11,524 bases of DNA from Kiritimatiellales bacterium. Lineage in GTDB: Bacteria > Verrucomicrobiota > Kiritimatiellia > Kiritimatiellales > Pontiellaceae. The position numbers were made by a program, and so were the translations under genes. Below the pieces are notes generated by a model. It saw only the letters and a list, made by a program, of their open reading frames with translations. It ran no database searches and was not told where the DNA came from. This document shows, one piece after another, positions 1 through 5,696 of this stretch. Within the stretch, counting starts at the first letter, position 1. The number at the start of each line of letters is the position of its first letter. The stretch is taken from assembly GCA_021734595.1 (NCBI GenBank), contig JAIPIO010000117.1, forward strand, positions 1-11,524, read 5' to 3'.

Positions 1-2
1 CC

Positions 3-335
3 CTACTCAATCGCGAAGCGGTCTATGATGGCTTCACCAAGACCGGCGAAAGGCTTACCTGCTCCGCCTGCGGATTCGAATATGCATCCGAAGCCGAGGT
101 ACCCTTCAAAGCCGGAAAAGCCGATCCAAAGATATTCACCGACGCCGACCGCTCCGCCAAAGTCGAAGTATTCGATGAAGGCGAAAACGGTCGTCTCTGC
201 CGCTACTGCTCCAATTATATTGTCAATCCCTTCACGCAGTACTGCTCCGTCCATAAGAAAGAAGTCCAGGCCACCGACACCTGCGAACAGTTTTCGAAGG
301 CCAAAGAAAAAGATGAGGCGGACGGGATTCTGTAG
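3..335 (+). CDS. C-terminal part of a Cys-rich, probably zinc-binding protein (5' end outside window)
   Basis: The reading frame is open from the left edge and ends at TAG 333-335, giving the last 110 residues of a protein. I do not recognise the family. The visible piece has a CxxC pair (CSAC, residues 20-23). About 40 residues later comes a second cluster: CRYC (66-69), CSVH (81-84) and a final Cys at 94 followed by EQF. Two CxxC knuckles plus CxxH/Cys suggest one or two zinc ribbons or treble clefs. The tail is charged (KAKEKDEADG). I chose this frame because its composition is balanced and its Cys are in motif spacing, whereas the other open frames here (25-339 plus, 3-374 minus) give Pro/Ser/Arg-rich or Gly/Phe-rich shadow protein. 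The gene converges on lptD. Zinc binding is inferred from Cys spacing only. Confidence 0.72.
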   Translation, partial: LLNREAVYDGFTKTGERLTCSACGFEYASEAEVPFKAGKADPKIFTDADRSAKVEVFDEGENGRLCRYCSNYIVNPFTQYCSVHKKEVQATDTCEQFSKAKEKDEADGIL

Positions 336-427
336 GTAGGGACGGCTGTCCCCCGTGAGAGGGGCGTTGCCCACAACGGGGGCGCACGCCCAGCCGTACG
401 CGGCGCTCTAGTGACAGAGCGCCCTAC
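336..427. repeat. Hairpin-dense intergenic palindromic element bounded by GTAGGG/CCCTAC
   Basis: The element begins on the base after the stop codon of the left-edge gene. GTAGGG (336-341) is the inverse of CCCTAC (422-427). ACGGCTG (342-348) pairs with CAGCCGT (391-397). Smaller hairpins sit between them: GGGAC/GTCCC (339-352), CCCC/GGGG (351-364) and a GGGCG/CGCCC pair near 380-391. At the right end a perfect 8-bp stem, GGCGCTCT/AGAGCGCC, with a 6-nt loop occupies 402-423. No U-run follows on either strand, so it is not a textbook intrinsic terminator, although its position between convergent genes would suit bidirectional termination. The nested layout looks like a REP- or MITE-like dispersed element (inference). 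Confidence 0.65.
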
Positions 428-438
428 CCTTCCGGCTC

Positions 439-497
439 TTCCAATGAATGGAAGAAAACTTCAAAAGGTTGGACACTGTTTTTCAATGGTTGGACAC
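439..497. repeat. Cluster of palindrome copies: one exact TTCCA-N5-TGGAA and two variants
   Basis: An exact TTCCAATGAATGGAA lies at 439-453. It is followed by TTCAAAAGGTTGGAC (460-474) and TTTCAATGGTTGGAC (481-495). The last two share the direct repeat GGTTGGACAC at 467-476 and 488-497, exactly 21 bp apart, or two helical turns. The cluster lies 64 bp beyond the lptD stop codon. I see no gene in the rest of 428-560. Confidence 0.6.
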
Positions 498-560
498 AAG
501 TCTACGCAGTGAGACTCCGCCCGTTTGAGGCGCGGGGCAACGACCAGCGGGAGAGGCAAC

Positions 561-3500
561 TCAGCGCCCGATTGAGAGCGCGCTGTCGGGGAAGGCCGAA
601 AGGGTGAAGGTGAACCAGACCTCGTCGTTGTCGTCGTCTTCATGGCGGTAGCCCAAACCGTAGCGCATGCAGCAGTAGGTGTAGTAGAGAATAACCTCGG
701 TCTCTTCGAGTTCGCTGTTTTCACCATCGTAGCGCATGTAGAAGTCCAGCGATACTTTCTGATTCGGAAACAGCTCTACCCGCGGTGTCCACAACGATTG
801 CAGATTATGTTTATAACGGTGCTCCATGGATAAAATGACGTCATCATGATGCCAACCAAGACGCGTATCGACAATCGGGAAATCCCCGCCATACCAGTCG
901 TACGCACCCTCGACATCCAGCATAATGCGCTCTGTGAGCGGCATCCGCATGTCCGCGTAGAGATAATCGAAATCCTCTTGCATGCTGGAATGGTCGAAGC
1001 GGTAGTAGGTGAAAATGTCGAGGTCAACGATATAGGTATTCCGCTTGTTGCGCTTGGTCTGCAACACATTGCGCAGGCCCAATTTGATGTCGTTGCGCTC
1101 GTCGAGGGTGTCGACATGGTCGAACTGGTAGAGGTCGTTCGGTCCGACGGAAGGATCGAGCCGATAGGTATAGTCGACATAGGGTTCGATCTTGTGGCGG
1201 ATGCCATCGCCGTAAAAACCGCGCCGCTGAGTCAGCGTCTTGTAGGCCTTGAACGACGCTTCGGCCCCGGTTTCGAATATATGGCGCATTTTGTCGTCTT
1301 CGGTGCCCAGCGGTGGCGAGTCGGAATAATAGGTGGCCCGGTAGGTGGCCCGCGGGATCAGGTTCAGTACGCCCAACCGCAGCGGCGCATAGAGTGTGTT
1401 GGCGGAATCCAACCGGACGGCGTCGTAATCGTTGTCGATTTTGTTGGTGGAAGAATAGATCCGCTCAAGGTAGTAGGCGTTGTTGTCGCTCTGGAAATAG
1501 AATGGGGAATCGCCCAGGCGGGTGCGGTACAGGTCGAGCGACTGCCCGATGCGGTCGGTGTTGTCGTAGAAATCGTTCAGTTCCTTGGAAACCAGCGTTT
1601 CGGCCCCAAAGTATTCGTGCCCGTAGACATACGACGCATAATTCTCCGGCTGTGCAAGGGTGCGGTATTCGCGGTTGAAGAAATCATCGAGCACATCGGG
1701 ATCGCTGATGTAATCCCCGGTGATGTCCAAATAATGGGTGTCGGCGAACTTCTGCCGATGTTCGAGATTGATTCTGTAGCGGTCTTCATCAATCAGTGTC
1801 CGGTCCGTTGCGGAATCATTGTGGTTATGCGGGTCCTGGTCGTTGAGGTAATAGGCGGACACTTCGCCCACGGCATTTGAATAGGCCCAGTCGAACCCTT
1901 GGCCCAGCCCGACGCCGCGGCGCGTGCGGAAGTCAATCCGTGTTTTGGAATCGATGTTGTCGGTAATGGGCAGCTGTGTTTCCGTGAGCAGAAACGCGCC
2001 CATTTCACTGGAATACCCGGTCCAGGTTGTAAAGATCCGGTCTTCCAGCCGCCGCTCCCAGTAAGGCAGGTACATGACCGGGATTTTGCCATAGTAAAAC
2101 GTCATCCCCTTGGCTTTGATGTACGTCTCGTCAATCAGGTGCGCTTCCTTGGCGGTGGCGTGGAAATGCGGGTGGGCGCGCGGGCAGGTGGTGAACGAGG
2201 CATTTTTCAAGAGAAATTCATTGGTTGATACCCGCTGGACATTTTCCGCGGAGACATACGCGGGATCAAAAAACATCTCCGACGGGCCGAACAGCCCGCT
2301 CTTGGTCTTGAAATTGTAATCCAGTCCGCTGCCCTGCCAGTAGTTGGCACCTTGCGAAAAAAAAATGTCCCCTTCCAGATGAAGGTCGCCGGTTTCGGGA
2401 TTGGCGGAAATTTTTTCAGCCAACAGCGTAACGTCCTCGAACCGGCCCGTGACACTGCCGCTGGCTATAATGGTGTTGTCCACATATTCGAGCCGGTCGG
2501 CATTGAGCTCTAGCGCCTCTTCTCCGGTAAACTTACGGTTCCTGATGTCGCCAAGCGCTTTGGCATTATCCAGTGCGGACTTCGATGTGCCGGTCTTTGC
2601 GCGAGTTTTCGAGGCGGCGGGCTCTTTCGCCTTTTCATCCGGCTCAATCTCCACCTTTACGAGGGGCGTCGCATCAACATCCGTTTTTTTCTTTTCGGCA
2701 GGTGGAGCTGCCTTCTTATCCGCATTAATTTCCACCTTTACAGGGGCGGGCGGACTTTCATCCGGCTTGTCTTTTTCTACAGGGGGAGCTTCCTCGCCCA
2801 GCGTTGTTTCCGGCTTTTCGGCAACCACTACGCTTTCAGGCGTTGCGTTTTTTTTTTCGGCGGTGGGCACTGCCGTATCCATCGCACTCTCCGGCTTTTT
2901 AGTCGCGGCAACCATCGCCTCCAAGCGGACGATCTGTTCCTGGGCTTTACCAACCAGAACGCTTTTAGGATATTGCTCAAGCAGCATCCGATAGTAGATC
3001 AAAGCCGATTCGGGTTTTTTAGGAACTTTTTCATAAAACTCCGCCTGGCCGAAAAGCAGGCCGGCCTTGTCTTCATACAAGGCGTTGCGCAGTTTAATAA
3101 TGTCGTCCCGCCTTTCCGACCGGGGAAAGGTGCCGAGGAAAACGGTCGTTGCAGTGAGAATGCGGTCCAGCGTCTCTTCGCTATACGGATACTCCTTGCG
3201 CAGCTTGCCCAGACAAAGGATTTTCTGGAACATGGCGTCTTCGGCAAACGGGGAGTTGGGATAGCGGTAATCCATCACAGAATACCCGGCAATCGCCAGC
3301 TCATAGTCCCCGGACTCCTGGTAGGCCTTTCCAATCATGTATTGCGCCTCTGGCGCGCGTTCCCATTGCGGACCGTTGCGAATAACCGCCTCGAAATATT
3401 CCACCGATTTTTCGGGCGCGCGAAAGCCCATGAACAGCCAGCGCATCCGCTTGCGGTTCATCTCGGTTACGGCGATATCAAACTGGCTCTGCAGCACCCC

Positions 3501-3878
3501 GTTGTAGTCGGGCATGCGACTGGAATAGTTATCGATCAGATACTGGTATTCCTTAAAGGCATCGATGTTTTTGCCGCGGGCGAACAGTATGTCCGCCTTG
3601 GCCCGCTGGGCGTCCGGCGCCGCTTCGCTGTTCGGCCAGCGCCGCACCAGATAGAGCATGGCACGTTCGGCCTTTTTCAGTTTCTTTTTATTCCGCAGGC
3701 TCTGCGCGTATTCCCACTGCTCGGCGGCGGAATCAAACCGCTTGTCAAACGTGGTGCGCAGCGTACTCCGCCCCTTTTCCTCGATAACATAGGGCGCGTC
3801 CTTCACAGCAGCAGAGAGTGCGCCGGCGAAGAGCAGTGAAAAAAGCAGTATGGACTGAATCGATTTAGAATATCGCAT
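561..3878 (-). CDS. lptD: LPS-assembly outer-membrane protein LptD with N-terminal TPR (BamD/YbgF-like) domain
   Basis: LptD is the outer-membrane beta-barrel that inserts lipopolysaccharide into the outer leaflet. The protein has 1105 residues, against about 780 in E. coli. A signal peptide (about 1-24, LLFSLLFAGALSA, no lipobox Cys) is followed by TPR-like helical repeats (about 45-325, e.g. ERAPEAQYMIGKAYQESGDY). Next come a Lys/Pro/Glu-rich linker (about 327-445), an LptA/OstA-like beta-jellyroll (about 455-565, LNADRLEYVDNTIIASGSV) and a barrel to the C-terminus. Family marks include FTTC ending the jellyroll (C565), VMYLPYW (601-607) and a C-terminal Cys-Cys pair (1069-1070), matching the Cys pair that forms disulfides in E. 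coli LptD. The N-terminal partner Cys is not evident; the only other Cys is C222 in the TPR region. GTG at 3884 is an alternative start, and neither start has a clear Shine-Dalgarno. The LptD call is firm. The name for the TPR part is by analogy. Confidence 0.9.
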   Translation of the reverse strand: MRYSKSIQSILLFSLLFAGALSAAVKDAPYVIEEKGRSTLRTTFDKRFDSAAEQWEYAQSLRNKKKLKKAERAMLYLVRRWPNSEAAPDAQRAKADILFARGKNIDAFKEYQYLIDNYSSRMPDYNGVLQSQFDIAVTEMNRKRMRWLFMGFRAPEKSVEYFEAVIRNGPQWERAPEAQYMIGKAYQESGDYELAIAGYSVMDYRYPNSPFAEDAMFQKILCLGKLRKEYPYSEETLDRILTATTVFLGTFPRSERRDDIIKLRNALYEDKAGLLFGQAEFYEKVPKKPESALIYYRMLLEQYPKSVLVGKAQEQIVRLEAMVAATKKPESAMDTAVPTAEKKNATPESVVVAEKPETTLGEEAPPVEKDKPDESPPAPVKVEINADKKAAPPAEKKKTDVDATPLVKVEIEPDEKAKEPAASKTRAKTGTSKSALDNAKALGDIRNRKFTGEEALELNADRLEYVDNTIIASGSVTGRFEDVTLLAEKISANPETGDLHLEGDIFFSQGANYWQGSGLDYNFKTKSGLFGPSEMFFDPAYVSAENVQRVSTNEFLLKNASFTTCPRAHPHFHATAKEAHLIDETYIKAKGMTFYYGKIPVMYLPYWERRLEDRIFTTWTGYSSEMGAFLLTETQLPITDNIDSKTRIDFRTRRGVGLGQGFDWAYSNAVGEVSAYYLNDQDPHNHNDSATDRTLIDEDRYRINLEHRQKFADTHYLDITGDYISDPDVLDDFFNREYRTLAQPENYASYVYGHEYFGAETLVSKELNDFYDNTDRIGQSLDLYRTRLGDSPFYFQSDNNAYYLERIYSSTNKIDNDYDAVRLDSANTLYAPLRLGVLNLIPRATYRATYYSDSPPLGTEDDKMRHIFETGAEASFKAYKTLTQRRGFYGDGIRHKIEPYVDYTYRLDPSVGPNDLYQFDHVDTLDERNDIKLGLRNVLQTKRNKRNTYIVDLDIFTYYRFDHSSMQEDFDYLYADMRMPLTERIMLDVEGAYDWYGGDFPIVDTRLGWHHDDVILSMEHRYKHNLQSLWTPRVELFPNQKVSLDFYMRYDGENSELEETEVILYYTYCCMRYGLGYRHEDDDNDEVWFTFTLSAFPDSALSIGR
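2357..2365. other. A9/T9 homopolymer inside lptD jellyroll
   Basis: Nine consecutive A on the plus strand (T9 in the coding strand) encode the DIFFSQ stretch of the LptA-like domain. It is a possible slippage or sequencing-error site. The frame is intact here. Confidence 0.5.
2650..2741 (-). repeat. Tandem 81-bp (27-codon) repeat units in the lptD linker
   Basis: The words at 2650-2660 and 2731-2741 are identical and exactly 81 bp apart. Each encodes VKVEI (residues 380-384 and 407-411), followed by a D-x-KA segment and then Pro/Lys/Glu-rich sequence. This suggests the linker grew by in-frame duplication. Confidence 0.6.
2848..2857 (-). other. A10 slippery homopolymer between TPR domain and LptD part
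   Basis: The coding strand reads G-A10-C within AEKKNATP (Lys 342-343). With one extra A the frame reads KKKRNA and meets TGA. With one A fewer it reads KKTQRLKA and meets TAG. Either slip would release a product of about 350 residues containing only the signal peptide and TPR domain. I derived the stops by reading the codons; that slippage happens is inference. Confidence 0.5.
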
Positions 3879-3925
3879 AATCACGGTAACATAATTGAGC
3901 CGTTTGATGAGGGCAAGCTATAGAT

Positions 3926-3981
3926 TTCCAGACAATGGAGATATTATGGGCAGTATGGCGGCTGATCTGAACCATTGAACC
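3926..3981. repeat. Degenerate palindrome copies in the proS-lptD gap
   Basis: TTCCAGACAATGGAG (3926-3940) differs from TTCCA-N5-TGGAA at one base. Near 3967-3981 the plus strand reads CTGAACCATTGAACC, a looser relative containing an 8-bp direct repeat (TGGTTCAA, TGGTTCAG) on the minus strand. No terminator with a U-run is visible after proS. Confidence 0.4.
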
Positions 3982-3988
3982 ATGCCAA

Positions 3989-5509
3989 TCAGTAGCTCTT
4001 TGCGAAAACAACCCGTCCCGCACTTGGCTTTCCGCAGCAGATACATTCCCCCGCCCCGCCCGCTTCGCGGTCGAACGGAATCGTCCGGATCGTCACCGAA
4101 AGTTCGTCGTTGATCTTGTTTTCGCACGCCTCGCCATCGCACCAGTGGCTCATGGCAAAACCGCCATGTGCTTCCGGACGCTCCTTGTTTTCCGGCGTGA
4201 AAAACTTCAGGAAATCATCATAGCTGTCGATCTCCTTCGTATTCGCCGCCCGCAGCTCGAGCGCACGCTTGAGCAGCTCCTGCTGTATGTCATCCAGCGT
4301 CTGGACAATCGTGGCGACGAATTCATCCTTGTCGACTCCCTGTTTCTGGCCGGTGTCGCGCCGCGCCATAAAGACCGAGTTGCCGGCCATATCGCGCGGA
4401 CCGACTTCGGCGCGGATCGGAATGCCCTTTTTGACCCAGCTCCAGCCCTTTTCGCCGGCGTTGATGTCGCGGTCGTCCACCACCACCTCGACGTCGCGCT
4501 CGTGGAAACGCTGTTTCCGGAGGTTAGAGGCGATTTCGTTGCAATAGGCCATGATTCCTTCGCGGTCCTCCTCGTTGCGGATGATCGGCAAAATCACCAC
4601 ATGCGACGGTGCCAGGCGCGGCGGCATAATCATGCCGTCGTCGTCGCCGTGCGTCATAATCATGCCGCCGATCAGGCGGGTCGAAACGCCCCACGACGTT
4701 GTCCACGCAAATTCATTCTGCCCTTCGCGGCTCTGATACTGGATGTCCGACGCCTTGGCGAAATTCTGGCCGAGGAAATGGCTGGTGCCGGCCTGCAGCG
4801 CCTTGCGGTCCTGCATCATTGCTTCAATACAAAGCGTACTGACCGCGCCCGGAAAACGCTCCCCCGCTGTCTTTTCGCCGATCAGCACCGGCATCGCCAT
4901 GTATTCTTCGGCAAATTTTTTGTACAGATCCAGGATCAGGCGGGTTTCCGCCCAGGCCTCCGCTTCCGTCTCATGGGCGGTGTGGCCCTCCTGCCAGAGA
5001 AACTCGGCGGTCCGCAGAAACAGGCGCGTACGCATTTCCCAGCGCACCACGTTGGCCCACTGGTTGATCAGGATCGGCAGGTCGCGGTAGCTCTGCACCC
5101 ACTTGGCATAGGTTGCGCCGATGATCGTTTCCGAGGTGGGGCGCACAATCAGCGGTTCTTCCAGCTCGCCTGCCGGATGCAGCTTTCCGTCCGGTCCCTG
5201 CTCCAGGCGATGATGCGTAACCACCGCGCACTCCTTGGCAAAGCCATCCACGTGCGCGGCCTCTTTTTCGAGATAGCTCAACGGGATGAACAGCGGGAAG
5301 TAGGCGTTCACATGCCCCGTATCCTTGAACATTTTATCCAGGCCGCGCTGGATGTTTTCCCACAGCGCGTAGCCCCAGGGCCTAATCACCATGCAGCCGC
5401 GCACATCGCTGTTTTCCGCCAGCTCCGCCGCGCGCACCACCTGCTGGTACCACTCCGGATAATTTTCTTCCCGCGTCGGCGTGATCGCCGTCTTTTTCTG
5501 TTTAGCCAT
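3989..5509 (-). CDS. proS: Prolyl-tRNA synthetase, archaeal/eukaryote-like (ProS type 3)
   Basis: This class II synthetase charges tRNA-Pro with proline in the cytoplasm. It has 506 residues and lacks the insertion (editing) domain of the longer bacterial type. Visible marks are the RPTSE substrate loop (123-127), motif 2 (about 157-179, WEMRTRLFLRTAEFLWQEGH) and motif 3 (about 274-300, GVSTRLIGG, THGDDDG, PPRLAP). An anticodon-binding domain follows (about 303-420). The C-terminal domain has Cys at 457, 462, 489, 491 and 492, consistent with the zinc site of this type, and the protein ends in Tyr as these enzymes do. I chose ATG 5509 because AGGAGA lies 7 nt upstream and the protein then begins MAKQKK, as the family expects. 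The 50 residues available upstream in frame are not family-like. It stands alone between two sizeable gaps. Short ProRS of this type occur in scattered bacteria, a pattern usually ascribed to old gene transfer. Confidence 0.97.
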   Translation of the reverse strand: MAKQKKTAITPTREENYPEWYQQVVRAAELAENSDVRGCMVIRPWGYALWENIQRGLDKMFKDTGHVNAYFPLFIPLSYLEKEAAHVDGFAKECAVVTHHRLEQGPDGKLHPAGELEEPLIVRPTSETIIGATYAKWVQSYRDLPILINQWANVVRWEMRTRLFLRTAEFLWQEGHTAHETEAEAWAETRLILDLYKKFAEEYMAMPVLIGEKTAGERFPGAVSTLCIEAMMQDRKALQAGTSHFLGQNFAKASDIQYQSREGQNEFAWTTSWGVSTRLIGGMIMTHGDDDGMIMPPRLAPSHVVILPIIRNEEDREGIMAYCNEIASNLRKQRFHERDVEVVVDDRDINAGEKGWSWVKKGIPIRAEVGPRDMAGNSVFMARRDTGQKQGVDKDEFVATIVQTLDDIQQELLKRALELRAANTKEIDSYDDFLKFFTPENKERPEAHGGFAMSHWCDGEACENKINDELSVTIRTIPFDREAGGAGECICCGKPSAGRVVFAKSY

Positions 5510-5516
5510 AACTGGT

Positions 5517-5522
5517 TCTCCT
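5517..5522 (-). promoter_or_regulatory. Strong Shine-Dalgarno site fixing the proS start
   Basis: The minus strand reads AGGAGA followed by 7 nt (ACCAGTT) and ATG. It is the best ribosome binding site in the window and decides the start against the longer in-frame extension. Confidence 0.85.
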
Positions 5523-5587
5523 AAAAAATGAAGTGGGAATCTACAAGGCCACGGCGAGGAATACACGCAAAAAAGAGAATGGGATGG

Positions 5588-5664
5588 TTCCAGTGGTTGG
5601 TCCGTCGGCTGACGGATTTCCAACCATTGGAAGTGCAGGACGCAATTTTTTCCAACCATTGGAA
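5588..5664. repeat. Paired TTCCAACCATTGGAA palindromes upstream of proS
   Basis: Two identical 15-mers, TTCCAACCATTGGAA, lie at 5618-5632 and 5650-5664, 32 bp (about three helical turns) apart. A variant, TTCCAGTGGTTGGTC, is at 5588-5602. Between the variant and the first exact copy sits a perfect 6-bp stem hairpin, TCCGTC-GGCT-GACGGA (5601-5616). This sits in the 187-bp recQ-proS gap, 79 to 155 bp upstream of the proS start codon. It could be protein-binding sites or a transcript structure. No T-box consensus is visible. Confidence 0.7.
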
Positions 5665-5696
5665 GCGTCGTCGGGCAGGCGGGCCGCCGACCCCGT

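Noticed and set aside
25..339. 104-residue plus-strand frame at the left edge starting with ATG
   Set aside because: Pro/Lys/Ser-rich and overlapping the better frame 3-335, which has motif-spaced Cys and balanced composition.
3..374. 123-residue minus-strand frame at the left edge
   Set aside because: Gly/Phe-rich shadow of the plus-strand Cys-rich gene; it also runs through the hairpin element.
402..423. Intrinsic terminator of the left-edge gene
   Set aside because: The 8-bp GC-rich stem is followed by CTACCC rather than a U-run; kept only as part of the repeat element.
846..1880. 344-residue plus-strand frame opposite the lptD barrel
   Set aside because: Antisense to an LptD barrel confirmed by the Cys-Cys pair; Val/Ile/Gly-rich shadow composition.
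4145..5524. 459-residue open frame on the plus strand opposite proS
   Set aside because: Antisense to a clear synthetase; His/Arg/Val-rich product without motifs.
5510..5659. 50-residue N-terminal extension of proS
   Set aside because: It reads through the palindromes, is not family-like, and the AGGAGA site supports ATG 5509.
5510..5696. T-box or other riboswitch in the proS leader
   Set aside because: No T-box consensus or specifier stem was found; only the palindromes and one short hairpin.
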